The notes: a model not told the origin generated them from the sequence alone. A DNA stretch of 64,000 nt from WJMD01 sp964596015 (GCA_964596015.1 CAZQSB010000011.1:1-64000), one strand, 5' to 3'; shown: positions 42,001 to 51,087, counted from the stretch's first letter. Numbers and translations are program-made.

Positions 42001-42253
42001 GGACCACGACGACGTCGCCGCGGGACTCCTCGATTCCGAGGTCGACCCCCGCGGCGTAGCCTCTGTTCTCGGCCGAGCGGATGACGATCGCCGGTGGAAC
42101 GTCGCGCTCCACGGCCTCCGCGCTCCCGTCGGTCGAGTCGTTGTCGACGACGATGAGTTCGGTTCCGTCACCGATCGCGGACGCGATGTGCGAGATATTC
42201 CGGACGGCCGAGGGACCGCCGTTGTGATTGACGATGATGATGCTCGCCCTCAT
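39050..42253 (-). CDS. Three-domain glycosyltransferase: GT2 + GT4 + GT4 in one polypeptide
   Basis: 1067 aa reading without interruption. Residues about 1-290 are a GT2 (I-I-I-V-N-H-N-G at the start, N-A-D-V metal motif, and a G-x-x-D-E-D-Y-F-L-Y-N-E-D-V-E-W-C acceptor block as in rhamnosyltransferases). About 325-690 is a GT4 (L-D-F-G-G-A-Q-R-L, G-R-L-H-P-V-K-R-V-D, D-Y-E-G-L-G-L-T-V-L-E). About 687-1067 is a second GT4 (I-V-G-G-A-Q-E-N-T, S-V-G-R-L-S-P-Q-K-N, W-E-G-L-P-R-V-I-P-Q-A-L-A). All three show their donor motifs, so three linkages may be made in sequence. It overlaps the next GT4 gene by four bases. Confidence 0.93.
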   Translation of the reverse strand: MRASIIIVNHNGGPSAVRNISHIASAIGDGTELIVVDNDSTDGSAEAVERDVPPAIVIRSAENRGYAAGVDLGIEESRGDVVVVLNADVRPRDGALELLIDSASGDGGRRLVGGLVVDHRGKVSRNCRRALPRPVDILREALFLPPRARRVPFGEGLAETDVVSGSVMAVGRGALDELGPMDEDYFLYNEDVEWCRRAGEKGIPVLVEERAVFEHEGGASTRGDDARALTARVLADFQYFCENGEAPRELVRRLWLTRLLWRSLGYGAAALLPLARREVFRRRAAVCRLIRRALRDLEWRPAGPGAQNAHPSRLLDLPAPRPLRDPRPSVLLVLPDLDFGGAQRLVESTVTGPLRERYRFEILCLRELGGIGEDLRRRGVPVHVAGLRGWRSLRDWRLAADVCALFRPDIVHSHLLPGDVCAWLGFGPRVPRVSTKHSVDGWMGPASRVVERLALRGATEVIAVSNGVACAKSYLGPSGALPLVLESPAAVPYADSPAPLFRDGRPVTLAMVGRLHPVKRVDLFIRCAAALSARAPGRHVFRVVGEGRERPRLEELARELGLAGELEFRGAVRDVAAELDEADIVLLLSDYEGLGLTVLETLARGRVPLVRRVAGAEETVPEGVAELLIDTEDPEVLAARVEELVADPGRCRGLVDAGRAWLCSRADRAAKLDQVYGDALQRNERKRVLHIITRLIVGGAQENTIASVERVDPTRFDSRLWIGPETGAEGSLLEDARRRGLNVRIFPRLVRRISPFDDLVSMWHMVRMLRRRRFDLVHTHSSKAGITGRVAARLAGVPAVVHTVHGWGFHEHMHPLLRGFYVWLERAMVPLSDRLVAVSHRTTDIGLAAAIGERSSYDVIRSGIPTARFHPDADVGRSVRRSLDIGEDDIVIGSVGRLSPQKNPADFVELARLVRERSERATFVYVGDGPMRDEIFQLAREKGVDEHIRFLGIRHDVPDLLRAFDIFVLTSLWEGLPRVIPQALATGVPVVAYNVSGIEEAIREGVNGHLVQPGAVRDAAQIVADLITDDERRRAVSVRALETFDPAFTEDGMVESLETLYSSLLDV

Positions 42254-43470
42254 CGCCCTTCCAGACGTCTGTACACGCGCTCATACTCCCGAAGCGTCTC
42301 GTTCATGTCGAGGCGCCTCCGCGCGAAGGCCCGGGCTCTCCGCGACGCCGCGCCGCTCCGGAAGTCCTCCGAGGAAAGGAAACCGAGCGTCGCGTCGACC
42401 GCGGCGGGAACGTCGTCAAGGCCGATGAGGATACCGAGCTTTTCGTCAGGAATCCAGTCCCGCGCGTCCCCGATTCCGCCTCCGGCGACCACCGGGAGAC
42501 CCGACGCGAGATACTCCGCGAGCTTGATCGGAGCGGAGACCTCCTTGGAAACGTGGGGTTCGATGAGCATGAGGCCGAAGTCGGCCTCTCCCAGAAGCTC
42601 GGGCACGTCTCCCGGGTCGCGCGTGACGAAGCGCGACCTGTCGTCGGGGACGCCGGCATCGAGGGCCACCTGCCTGGCGCGGGCGGCGTCCGGATAGACG
42701 GCCGCGATGAAGCGTACGTCCTGCCTGGCCCGCATCACGCCCGCCATGAGCCGCGCGGTCACGTCGAAGCGGTGCCATCCGGCGTCGGACCCGACGTACA
42801 CGCCTGTGACCCAACGGGAGCCGGGGCCCTTCTCCGCGTCGTCGGGACGCCGCTCGAATCGTTCGAGCCGCGCGCGGTTGGGGATCACGTGCACCACATC
42901 GGGCGTGACGACCCCTCTGAGTCCGGGGTCCTCGAGCACGTGACGGCGGAAGCGTTCCGACACCACGACAACGACGTCCGACGATGCCAGAACGCGTCTC
43001 TCGAGCCACCGGGCGAAGACGAGCCTCGGCGTACCCTCCCGGAACGCCCCGTCGAGAAGATACTCGTCGACGAAGAGGCCGCGCATGTCGAAGACGTGTC
43101 GGAACGGCAGGAGCGGCCGAGCGAGCACGGCCATGAATCCGGGGACGTAGCTCCTCGTGTGGACGATGCGGGTGCCGCGGAACAGAACCGAGCGCGCGAT
43201 CACGAGGGCGCCGCGCGCGATGTCGCTCCAGCGGTTCCCGGCGGGCCGGAGCGACCCATGGGCGACGCCCGCTTCGCGAAGTCGCCCGAGTTCGCGCGCG
43301 AAGGCCGCCTCACGTTCCGAAGAGCCGCCCGCGGGCTCGAATGAGAGCACCTCGAAGGAACGCTCAGCCGCGAGGGCCCTCACCTGAGACAGCCCGTGGA
43401 GCCTCGGGATGGGCTCCGCCAGGCTCTTGTGCATTATGTAGAGGACCTTCTTCGGAGCGTCTCGCTTCAC
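42250..43470 (-). CDS. GT4-family glycosyltransferase
   Basis: 406 aa, two Rossmann halves. N-terminal Y-I-M-H-K-S-L-A-E-P-I-P-R, then V-V-V-S-E-R-F-R-R-H linking region and G-V-Y-V-G-S-D-A-G-W-H-R-F. The donor block near the C-terminus reads K-L-A-E-Y-L-A-S-G-L-P-V-V-A-G-G-G-I-G-D, with the usual E-x7-E replaced by a weaker pattern. Acceptor and donor are not predictable. Overlaps both neighbours by four bases; transferase of the repeat-unit assembly. Confidence 0.88.
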   Translation of the reverse strand: MKRDAPKKVLYIMHKSLAEPIPRLHGLSQVRALAAERSFEVLSFEPAGGSSEREAAFARELGRLREAGVAHGSLRPAGNRWSDIARGALVIARSVLFRGTRIVHTRSYVPGFMAVLARPLLPFRHVFDMRGLFVDEYLLDGAFREGTPRLVFARWLERRVLASSDVVVVVSERFRRHVLEDPGLRGVVTPDVVHVIPNRARLERFERRPDDAEKGPGSRWVTGVYVGSDAGWHRFDVTARLMAGVMRARQDVRFIAAVYPDAARARQVALDAGVPDDRSRFVTRDPGDVPELLGEADFGLMLIEPHVSKEVSAPIKLAEYLASGLPVVAGGGIGDARDWIPDEKLGILIGLDDVPAAVDATLGFLSSEDFRSGAASRRARAFARRRLDMNETLREYERVYRRLEGR

Positions 43471-44882
43471 GCGGCGGCCCCCTCACGTCGCCCGGTCGTC
43501 GGGACATCCGTCCTCCCCGACCGGAGAGGGTCGTCGCGCCACATCCTCTCAGCGAGCGCGAGGAAGAGCCACAGGACGAAGTTCACGACCGCGTCGGCGG
43601 CCGGATAGGACATGGCCTGCACATAGAAGGCGGCGCCCCCGATGAGGATCGCGCCGCGCGGCCAGTCCGGACCGATACCCCTCCCCGACGAACGGAAGAC
43701 GTGCCGGAGGAAGAGAACCAGAACCGCGGCCGCGATGAGAAGGCCGGGGATCCCGAGGGCGATGCCTCGCTGGAGGAAGTAGTTCTCCGCGCCGAAAGCG
43801 ACCGCCTGTGCCCGCGTGATCCGGTAGTCGTACTCGAGCGAGCTTCGGATGCTGCCCCATCCGACGCCGGTCAGCGGGTGGTCCGTCATGATGTCGACCG
43901 CCTGCCGGTAGGTCACCGCTCTGGCGGCCAGCGTCAGCGCCTCTCCGCTGAGGACACGGTCCGCCTTCCTGAGAAGGGCGGTCGGAGACAGCGCCAGGAA
44001 CGCCACCGCCAGGATGATGAACGCCAGAGCCGCCCGTCTGCGGCCGGTGAAGAGCGTGGCGACGACCGCGGAGAGCATACCCACCATGCCGGCGATGGAA
44101 TAGGTGAAGAGATTGCAGTACGCCGCGGCCGTTCCCGTGACCAGGACGAAGGCGCGGACGACCCTCGACAGCTTCTCGAAGACGAGACCGATCGCCACAC
44201 CGAAGACGACCGAGAGGAAGTGCGAGAATCGGAGCGTGTGGTTGAACGTCGAGAAGACCCTGAGGTGAGGCACGCCGCCCGGACCGTACGCGATGAGGTG
44301 GCTCGCCCACTCGGGATAGGCGGCCTCGAACGGCTGCGCCGCCTGGATGAGCCCGTAGAGGACCGCCGGCGCGGCGCCGGCCACGAGTGCCACGAGCGTG
44401 CGGAGCGCGGCGCGCCCGTCCTCCACGACGGTCACGGCGACGGCGAAGACGGCCAGCTGACCGACGATCCGGTAGATCGAGGCGACGCCCCAGAAGAACC
44501 TCGTCGCGCCCGGGAGCCCCACGACGCTGAGCGCCAGGATCGCCAGCCCGAACCTGAGTGTGACGCTTCTCTTCCAGAGTCCTGCGAGGCGGCCCCTCGC
44601 CGCCAGGGCCGCGACGAGCGCGAAGAGCAGAAGGTCCGAGGGGAAGAGCGAGATCGTCCCCCTGATATCAACGGAGAGCGGCTCCCTGTACGGCAGCGAC
44701 AGCACGAAGAGCAGCCAGAGTCCCTCCGCCGCGCCGTACCGCCAGACGAGAGCGGCGGCCGCCGCGAGCCCGATGACCATCAGCGCGGCCTTGAGGGGCG
44801 CGTTCGCGACGAACGCGACGAGCGCCGCCACGCCGAGCAGAACGGCCGTCCACACAAGACCCTGTGCGCGTGAGGTCCTCAC
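43467..44882 (-). CDS. O-antigen polymerase/ligase-like membrane protein (Wzy/WaaL)
   Basis: About 471 aa with ten to twelve membrane helices. The start is a GTG at 44882 overlapping the flippase stop (GTGA) with GGAGG seven bases upstream; a much longer in-frame ORF is the shadow of the flippase gene. The periplasmic loop near residues 220-260 and the C-terminal M-T-D-H-P-L-T-G-V-G-W-G-S are typical of the Wzy_C/O-antigen-ligase family. Polymerase and ligase cannot be distinguished. It stands in the expected place after wzx. Confidence 0.85.
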   Translation of the reverse strand: MRTSRAQGLVWTAVLLGVAALVAFVANAPLKAALMVIGLAAAAALVWRYGAAEGLWLLFVLSLPYREPLSVDIRGTISLFPSDLLLFALVAALAARGRLAGLWKRSVTLRFGLAILALSVVGLPGATRFFWGVASIYRIVGQLAVFAVAVTVVEDGRAALRTLVALVAGAAPAVLYGLIQAAQPFEAAYPEWASHLIAYGPGGVPHLRVFSTFNHTLRFSHFLSVVFGVAIGLVFEKLSRVVRAFVLVTGTAAAYCNLFTYSIAGMVGMLSAVVATLFTGRRRAALAFIILAVAFLALSPTALLRKADRVLSGEALTLAARAVTYRQAVDIMTDHPLTGVGWGSIRSSLEYDYRITRAQAVAFGAENYFLQRGIALGIPGLLIAAAVLVLFLRHVFRSSGRGIGPDWPRGAILIGGAAFYVQAMSYPAADAVVNFVLWLFLALAERMWRDDPLRSGRTDVPTTGRREGAAA

Positions 44883-46333
44883 GGCAGGTCCTCCCCCGTG
44901 GGCTTCCGTCCCTCCCTCATCGCCGCGACGTCCCTCCGGAGCCCTCGGTCGGCCGCGTACCAGACGCCGCCGAAGACCACCGCGACCACGAGCCCCGCGG
45001 CAACGACCAGCAACGGTCCGGCGTCCGCGGGCAGCCAGGCCACGAGCGGAAAGACGATGAGCACGGCGGGCGCGGCGGCGATCAGCGGTCCCCTGAGCAC
45101 GGCGGCGAGAGCGCGCGGGGCGATGGAAAGAGCGCTCCTGAGCCTCCACCATCCGAAGGCGAGCGAGACCGCGTGCGCCAGGGTCATGGCGAGCGCCACG
45201 CCCGGCACGCCGGCGAGTCGCGCGGCGGGCACGATGGCCGCCGCCGCGACCGCGAGCTGGAGCGCATTCATGCCCCGGAAGACGACCGGCCGCCCGATGG
45301 CCACAAGGAGATCGCCGACGAGCGCCTGGAGCGCTCTCAGGAGCGCGAAGAACGCCAGGATCTGAAGCGCCGGCACCGCCATGTCCCATTTGTCCCCGTA
45401 CACCGCGCCGAGGAAGCGCCCTCCGAACGCCACCAGACCGAGCGCATAGAGGACGCCGGCGCCCGTCATGTAGGAGGTCGCCCGGAGAAAGAGCTCCCGC
45501 TGCTTCCGCGGTTCGTCGGCCAGCGCCGCGTAGGAGGGGAACAGGACCGTGTTGAGCGTCCTGACGAAGAAGGTCGCCGGAAGGTTCGCGAGTGAGTAGG
45601 CGAAGGCATAGAACCCGAGCGCGTCCGTTCCGAGGAACCGGCTCAGAACGACCCTGTCGATGTTCCTGAAGGCGAAGATGAGCGCGCTGCCGCCCAGCAC
45701 GACCCAGCCGAAGCGCAGATCCTCGAGAGCGACGACGCGGTTGAAGCGGAGCCGGGGTCTCCACCCGGTCGCGACCCAGTAGCCGAACGTCTCGACGACG
45801 AGCGAGGCTACCTCTCCCCCGACGAGCGCCCAGGCGCCGGCGCCCCGATACGCCAGAAGGAGCCCGACGACCATGTAGGCCACGGCGCCGGACAGCGTCG
45901 GCGCTAGCTTCTTCCTGAACTCGAGCGACTTCTCGACGATGCGGAAGGGAACAAGCCTGAAGGCGTGAAGCGCGAGTACGACGGAGGCCGCGCGGAAGAG
46001 CGGAACCATCGTCGGCTCGCCGTAGAAGTCCGCGACCGCAGGCGCGAGCGCCCAGGCGACGGCGACCGTGACAAGACCGATCCCGGCCGAGAGATAGAAG
46101 GAGGTGTCGGCCGCCTCGTCGGTCTTCTCGCGTCGGCAGAGGAACGCGTGGCCGATGCCGAAGCCCTGGAGCAGGACCAGGCCGTCGACGATGACATAGA
46201 GAGCGGCGAAGAGGCCGAAGTCTCGAGGGTCGAGCAGACCGCCCAGGAAGAGGAGAGCGGCGAACCGCACGACGCGGACGAGCAGCATGGTGCCGCCCAC
46301 CCAGGCGACACCCCGCAGGACGACACGCCTCAT
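44879..46333 (-). CDS. Polysaccharide flippase (Wzx/MVF-type)
   Basis: 484 aa with about 12-14 membrane helices. Repeated hydrophobic segments from residue 10, the conserved Y-x-x-x-x-x-x-F-A-x-F-Y-G-F/A-F-x-Y-S-L helix region (L-G-F-Y-A-F-A-Y-S-L) and R-N-I-D-R-V-V-L-S-R. Exports lipid-linked repeat units across the inner membrane. The ATG at 46333 shares a base with the stop of the chain-length gene, which sets the start. Confidence 0.9.
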   Translation of the reverse strand: MRRVVLRGVAWVGGTMLLVRVVRFAALLFLGGLLDPRDFGLFAALYVIVDGLVLLQGFGIGHAFLCRREKTDEAADTSFYLSAGIGLVTVAVAWALAPAVADFYGEPTMVPLFRAASVVLALHAFRLVPFRIVEKSLEFRKKLAPTLSGAVAYMVVGLLLAYRGAGAWALVGGEVASLVVETFGYWVATGWRPRLRFNRVVALEDLRFGWVVLGGSALIFAFRNIDRVVLSRFLGTDALGFYAFAYSLANLPATFFVRTLNTVLFPSYAALADEPRKQRELFLRATSYMTGAGVLYALGLVAFGGRFLGAVYGDKWDMAVPALQILAFFALLRALQALVGDLLVAIGRPVVFRGMNALQLAVAAAAIVPAARLAGVPGVALAMTLAHAVSLAFGWWRLRSALSIAPRALAAVLRGPLIAAAPAVLIVFPLVAWLPADAGPLLVVAAGLVVAVVFGGVWYAADRGLRRDVAAMREGRKPTGEDLP

Positions 46334-47565
46334 TACGAGTTCCGCGGTTCGGTCGCGGCTCCGTCGCGAGGCCCGCCCCACGTCCGGAGCGCGGCGACGG
46401 CGCGCCTGATGATCCGGGACTCCCGGCTTCCCATGGGAACCGCCTCGGCCCCCTCGCTCGCGAGATACGACTCGAGCGAGTCCGCGGCGAAAGCGAGGCC
46501 TACCGACCCGGCGAGCGCGACGAGGAGGGTCAGGATGACGATGATGCTTCTCCGTGGCCTGTGCTTCTTGATGGGCGGCACGGCCTCATCGACGACGCGG
46601 ATCGACCGGAGGTCGCGGGCCTCCTGGATGCGCGCCTCCTCATACTGGCTCGTAAGGTACTCCCTCACGGTCTCCTGCACCATGACCTCGCGCGTGAGGT
46701 CGGCGAGCCTGAGCCCGAGGGATGGTATCTCTGAGAGCGGGATGAAGACCCCCGGCCCGTCGTCTCCGTCGGTTCCCTCCTTCAGCTCCGAGATCCTCTC
46801 GTTCAGCTCGCGGATGCGCGCGGTGATCTGCCGCATCCTCGCGCTCTCCGGCGCGGAGAATCCCTCGAGAAGCCCGCGCTCGATCTCAAGAGCCGTACGT
46901 TCCGATTCGAGCTCGGCGATCGCTTCGACCGTGACGCGGGTCTGCTCGGTGAGCTCGATGGCCCCGTGCTCGCGTCTGAACACCTCCAGCTCCCGGGCCG
47001 CCTGCTCAAGCCTCGCGCGATTCTCCTGAAGGACCACGTCGATGAACTCGCGCGTGCGACCGGCCCGCTCGATGCTCGTCTCACGGTTGTACTGGTCGAG
47101 AAGCTCGACGAACGTGTTCGCCATCGCGGCGGCGCGCTCGCGGTCCTTGTCCTCGACCTGCACCTCGATGAGGCCGTCCGCGGTCATGCCGACCTGAAGA
47201 TGATCGGCCAGATCGGCGACCGCGTGGCGCCTCGACTCCGCTTCGTAGACCTCGACCAGGTCGAACCGGTCGACGACGGCGCCGCGCAGACGTCTGCTCT
47301 TGAGAACGCCGAGCATCAGGTCGCTCATGGGAGTGGACGAGACGAGCCCACCCGCGCCGAACTCGAGGCCGAATCGACTGAACATCGAAACGAGCGCGCC
47401 GGGGCGTTCGCTCTCTTCGGGCGGCATGCACGTGGCCGTCGCCGCGTACCAGTTCGACATGAGAAGGCTGCCGACGACGGCGACGAGCACTGCGATCGCC
47501 GTGATCCGATAGATCAGGCGGCGCCAGCCGAAGATCAGCGCGACGATCGAACGTTGATCGCTCAT
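46333..47565 (-). CDS. Polysaccharide chain-length determinant (Wzz/GNVR)
   Basis: 410 aa. Two membrane helices (about 17-36 and 340-360) flank a long periplasmic coiled coil (about 150-260, E-L-E-V-F-R-R-E-H-G-A-I-E and A-I-A-E-L-E-S-E-R). The Pro-rich segment before TM2 (P-P-I-K-K-H-R-P-R) is the Wzz signature. The fused cytoplasmic tyrosine-kinase domain of BY-kinases is absent, so this is a Wzz rather than Wzc. It sets the length of the exported polymer. Confidence 0.9.
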   Translation of the reverse strand: MSDQRSIVALIFGWRRLIYRITAIAVLVAVVGSLLMSNWYAATATCMPPEESERPGALVSMFSRFGLEFGAGGLVSSTPMSDLMLGVLKSRRLRGAVVDRFDLVEVYEAESRRHAVADLADHLQVGMTADGLIEVQVEDKDRERAAAMANTFVELLDQYNRETSIERAGRTREFIDVVLQENRARLEQAARELEVFRREHGAIELTEQTRVTVEAIAELESERTALEIERGLLEGFSAPESARMRQITARIRELNERISELKEGTDGDDGPGVFIPLSEIPSLGLRLADLTREVMVQETVREYLTSQYEEARIQEARDLRSIRVVDEAVPPIKKHRPRRSIIVILTLLVALAGSVGLAFAADSLESYLASEGAEAVPMGSRESRIIRRAVAALRTWGGPRDGAATEPRNS

Positions 47566-47587
47566 GGCATCACGACTCCGTCGGCGG

Positions 47588-49183
47588 TCACTCGGAAGCC
47601 TGCGAGATCACCAGATAGATGGTCGCCAGCGAGCCTATGAACCCGACGACGCCCTGAAGACCCTCCCACCAGTCGCCCTCCGGCTCCTCCGGGATCCAGA
47701 TCTCGTCGCCCGGGTCGAGCCGGGCCACCCTTCTCGCGGGCACGCGGTGTCCCGTCTCCCCACGGATGACGCTGGTGTGGCTCTTTCTGGCGTCCGGAAG
47801 ATACCCGCCGGCCTTCCTGACGTAGTACGAATAACGTTTCCCCGACACGAAGTCGATGTGCCCGGGGTGTGTCACCCGCCCGCTCACGAGCACGGTCGTC
47901 TCGCGCGCCGGGACCACGACCCGGTCTCCATGCCTCAGAAGCACGTCCTGCGATGTGTCCCCCTCGACAAGGAGCTCCCTGAAGTCCGCGAGAACGGTCG
48001 TCTCGCGTTCCCTGAGGCGCGTCTTGAGATAAGCGTACTCGAGCTCGGACATGTCGCTGACCGGCGTCTCCATGAGCCTCTCGAACTCGGGGTCGGGCTC
48101 GTTCGCGCCCCTGAGCCGAACGACCCGCGCGCTCTGGAGGGAAGCCTCGGGCGTCGGGCCTCCCGCGCGTGCCAGGATGTCGGAGAGCCGGTCGATGTCC
48201 TCGTTGATGCCGTAGAGCCCGGGTCTCATCACCTCTCCCACGACCGAAACGGCCTCGACACGGTGCAGCTCGGTCAGCTCATGAATGTAGACCTGGTCTC
48301 CCGCGATCAGCGGCCGGACGAGCGTCGCGGGGTCGGAAAGGTCGAGGATGGCCCGGACGGTGAGATCGGCGTCGACGAACCGTCTGAACTCGAGCGAGTC
48401 GGCCGCCGCCTTCGGCGTGAGACCGCCGCCGAGCTCGATGAGCGAACCGACGGTCTCGCCCTCGACGAGCTCGTAGCTTCCCGGATAGGCCACGGCCCCG
48501 AAGATGTGAACCTGTTCGGACCTGTGCGGCACGACGATGACATCGCCGTCGAGAACGGGCGGGTTGGCCGAGAGGTCGCCGGTGTTCCTGTAGCGGTCGA
48601 GGTCGAGTCGGGCTGTCTCGCCACCTCGACGCCTGACGACGATGTTGCGCCGGCTCGCCGTCTCCGTCAGCCCGCCGGCGGCCGAGACGAGATCGCCGGC
48701 GGGATCGAGCGCCGTCGCCACATATGAACCGGGCTCCTCGACGCTTCCGAGAACGTTGATCCTGATCTCCCTGAGCTTCGTCAGGGAGACGGTGACCTCG
48801 ACATCGGTGTAGAGCCGGTCGAGCCGGTCGGCGATCTCGCGCTCGAACGCATCGAGCGTTTTCCCGGCGGCCTGGAACGTCGCCACGCCCGGCAGCACGA
48901 GCTCACCCTCGGGCGTAACGACGGCGGACATGGTGGCGATCTCCTGTCCCCAGAGGTTCACGGAGAAAGCGTCGCCGGGACCGACGATGTAGACGGACCC
49001 GTCGACCGGACCGCTCAAGGCCTTCGTGGGCGCGGAGGCCGGCATTCTCTCGACCGCGCTGTCGGATGTGTCCCTGCTGCTCTCCCGCGTGGCATCCCGC
49101 TCGGGCGCCGCGAAGGCCGCAGCAGCCGCGGCCAGGAGCACACAGAGCGCCGCGCACGCCCGCGTGGATGTCGAGTGCCTCAT
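47588..49183 (-). CDS. Polysaccharide export outer-membrane protein (Wza-like, SLBB domains)
   Basis: 531 aa. Signal peptide (cleavage near A-A-F-A-A), polysaccharide-export domain (Y-I-V-G-P-G-D-A-F-S-V-N-L-W-G), then several SLBB beta-grasp repeats (for example V-L-G-S-V-E-E-P-G-S-Y, I-F-G-A-V-A-Y-P-G-S-Y, V-V-G-E-V-M-R-P-G-L-Y) and a C-terminal amphipathic region with the hydrophobic G-F-I-G-S-L-A-T-I-Y-L-V-I. It is longer than E. coli Wza (about 380) by extra SLBB units. There is no lipobox Cys. Confidence 0.93.
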   Translation of the reverse strand: MRHSTSTRACAALCVLLAAAAAAFAAPERDATRESSRDTSDSAVERMPASAPTKALSGPVDGSVYIVGPGDAFSVNLWGQEIATMSAVVTPEGELVLPGVATFQAAGKTLDAFEREIADRLDRLYTDVEVTVSLTKLREIRINVLGSVEEPGSYVATALDPAGDLVSAAGGLTETASRRNIVVRRRGGETARLDLDRYRNTGDLSANPPVLDGDVIVVPHRSEQVHIFGAVAYPGSYELVEGETVGSLIELGGGLTPKAAADSLEFRRFVDADLTVRAILDLSDPATLVRPLIAGDQVYIHELTELHRVEAVSVVGEVMRPGLYGINEDIDRLSDILARAGGPTPEASLQSARVVRLRGANEPDPEFERLMETPVSDMSELEYAYLKTRLRERETTVLADFRELLVEGDTSQDVLLRHGDRVVVPARETTVLVSGRVTHPGHIDFVSGKRYSYYVRKAGGYLPDARKSHTSVIRGETGHRVPARRVARLDPGDEIWIPEEPEGDWWEGLQGVVGFIGSLATIYLVISQASE

Positions 49184-49228
49184 CGTTGGGTCTCCGTCTG
49201 TGCCTGTCGAACGGGCCAGCCGTGCAGC

Positions 49229-49747
49229 CTATCCGTCCTCGCGACCCCAGTCGTACGGGATGTCGTTCTCATGCGGATGCACTCGGAACTCGTCCGGTTC
49301 GGAGTAGTTGTAGACCTCGGTCGGACAGTTGACGAGATAGCCCGGCTCCGAGCCGATGGCCTTCATGCCGTGAAGCACGCCCGGCGGGATGGTGATGAGG
49401 ATGGGGTTGAGCTCCCCCATGAAGAACTCGTTGACCTCGCCCGCTGTCGCAGAGTCCTCGCGGCCGTCATAGAGGACCACTTTCATCATCCCCTTGACGA
49501 TGGTGAAGTGATCGGTCTGGACCTTGTGGTAGTGCCAGCCCTTGACGACGCCCGGGTAGGCGACCGAGAGATAGACCTGTCCGAACTTCCTGAAGAAGGG
49601 ATCGTCGGCGCGCATCATCTCCATCAGATAGCCGCGCTCATCCGGGATCAGGCGGAGTTCCTTGATCTCGACGCCGCTGATCAGCTTTCTCGCCCTGACG
49701 CCGCGCGGGAGCGGCTTCCCGCCCGCCGCATCGCTCGCTGCCGACAT
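49229..49747 (-). CDS. RmlC-like cupin sugar epimerase/isomerase
   Basis: 172 aa double-stranded beta-helix. P-D-E-R-G and the H-x-H cluster in G-W-H-Y-H-K-V-Q-T-D-H and P-P-G-V-L-H-G correspond to the RmlC/dTDP-4-keto-sugar 3,5-epimerase fold. The E-x-F-M-G loop suggests relatives acting on dTDP- or UDP-keto sugars. The start at 49747 has GAGGGGGG upstream; a longer ORF is a shadow of ugd. It makes an activated sugar for the polymer. Confidence 0.85.
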   Translation of the reverse strand: MSAASDAAGGKPLPRGVRARKLISGVEIKELRLIPDERGYLMEMMRADDPFFRKFGQVYLSVAYPGVVKGWHYHKVQTDHFTIVKGMMKVVLYDGREDSATAGEVNEFFMGELNPILITIPPGVLHGMKAIGSEPGYLVNCPTEVYNYSEPDEFRVHPHENDIPYDWGREDG

Positions 49748-49758
49748 GTCGCCCCCCT

Positions 49759-51087
49759 CTATGAGGCCTCGACGTCGTGCCGTCCCCGGCCGACGCCGAT
49801 GTACGTGAACCCGTGCTCCTCGAAGTCCGCGGGATGATAGACGTTCCTGCAGTCGACGACGGCAGGTCGGGCCATGAGCTCTCTCAGTCGGTCGATGTCG
49901 AGTCTCCGAAACTCGTTCCACTCGGTCACGAGCGCGAGAACGTGCGCTCCCGTGGCGGCGTCGTACGCGTCCGTGCAGAAATCCACGAACGGCAGGACGT
50001 CGCGGGCGTTCTCCATGGCCACCGGGTCGAAGGCCCGCACCCTGCCCCCGGCGTCGCGCACGCCTTCCGCGAGCACGACGGAGGCCGCGTACCGCATGTC
50101 GTCGGTATTCGGCTTGAAGGCCAGGCCGAGAAGCGCGACGGTCTTCCCGTCGAGGTCTCCCTGTGCGGCCTCCATCACCTTGTCGACCATGCGGCGCTTC
50201 TGCGCCTGGTTGACGGTGATGCCGGCGGCGACGATGCTGGCCTCTCGGCCGGCCGCCTCGGCGATCTTCACGAGGGCCTTCGTGTCCTTCGGGAAGCACG
50301 ACCCGCCGTAGCCGGCGCCCGCGTGAAGGAACTTCGGTCCGATCCGCTTGTCGAGCCCCATCGCGTAGGCGAGCGTCTGGATGTCGGCGCCGACGCTCTC
50401 ACACAGGTTCGCCATCTCGTTGATGAACGAGATCTTGGTCGCCAGGAACGCGTTCGAGGCGTACTTGATGAGCTCCGCAGTCTCGCATGTGGTCTCGACG
50501 ATCGGCGTCTTGATGAGATAGAGAGGCGCGTAGATCTCGCGCATGGTCTCGCGCGCCTTCTCGCTCTCGGTTCCGACCACGACGCGGTTCGGATGCATGA
50601 AGTCCTCGACCGCCGACCCCTCGCGCAGGAACTCCGGGTTCGACACGACGTCGAACGGGTGCTTTTCCGACTGGTTCTCCTCGATGAGACGCCTCAGACG
50701 GACGGCCGTGCCGACCGGGACCGTGCTCTTCTGCACGATGACCCGATAGCCCGTCATGTGACGGCCGATGTCCCTGGCCACGGTGTCGACCTGCGACAGG
50801 TCGACCGCGCCGTCCTCGCCCTCCGGCGTTCCCACGGCGATGAAGATGATGCCGCACTCGGCCACGGCCGCGGCGAAGTCGGTCGTAAAAGAGAGCCGCC
50901 CTTCCTTGACGTTTCTTGTCACCACCTCCGACAGCCCGGGCTCGTAAAAGGGAACTTCGCCCTTCTCGAGCGTGCGGATCTTCGACTCGTCCATGTCGAC
51001 GCCGATGACGGTGTTCCCGAAATCCGCGAGACCGGCCCCTCCCACGAGACCCACGTAGCCTGTCCCGACGACCGCTATCTTCTCCAT
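49759..51087 (-). CDS. ugd: UDP-glucose 6-dehydrogenase
   Basis: 442 aa. NAD motif V-G-T-G-Y-V-G-L-V, catalytic Cys264 in G-G-S-C-F-P-K-D, and E-L-I-K-Y-A-S-N-A-F. Makes UDP-glucuronate, so the polymer probably contains uronic acid or its derivatives (xylose, galacturonate). GDP-mannose dehydrogenase is a less likely alternative. The start overlaps the end of the YycJ-like gene by 13 bases. Confidence 0.92.
   Translation of the reverse strand: MEKIAVVGTGYVGLVGGAGLADFGNTVIGVDMDESKIRTLEKGEVPFYEPGLSEVVTRNVKEGRLSFTTDFAAAVAECGIIFIAVGTPEGEDGAVDLSQVDTVARDIGRHMTGYRVIVQKSTVPVGTAVRLRRLIEENQSEKHPFDVVSNPEFLREGSAVEDFMHPNRVVVGTESEKARETMREIYAPLYLIKTPIVETTCETAELIKYASNAFLATKISFINEMANLCESVGADIQTLAYAMGLDKRIGPKFLHAGAGYGGSCFPKDTKALVKIAEAAGREASIVAAGITVNQAQKRRMVDKVMEAAQGDLDGKTVALLGLAFKPNTDDMRYAASVVLAEGVRDAGGRVRAFDPVAMENARDVLPFVDFCTDAYDAATGAHVLALVTEWNEFRRLDIDRLRELMARPAVVDCRNVYHPADFEEHGFTYIGVGRGRHDVEAS

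Noticed and set aside
43467..45764. 765-codon frame extending the polymerase
   Set aside because: The upstream 290 codons are Arg/Gly/Pro-rich shadow of the flippase gene; a GTGA overlap supplies a better start.
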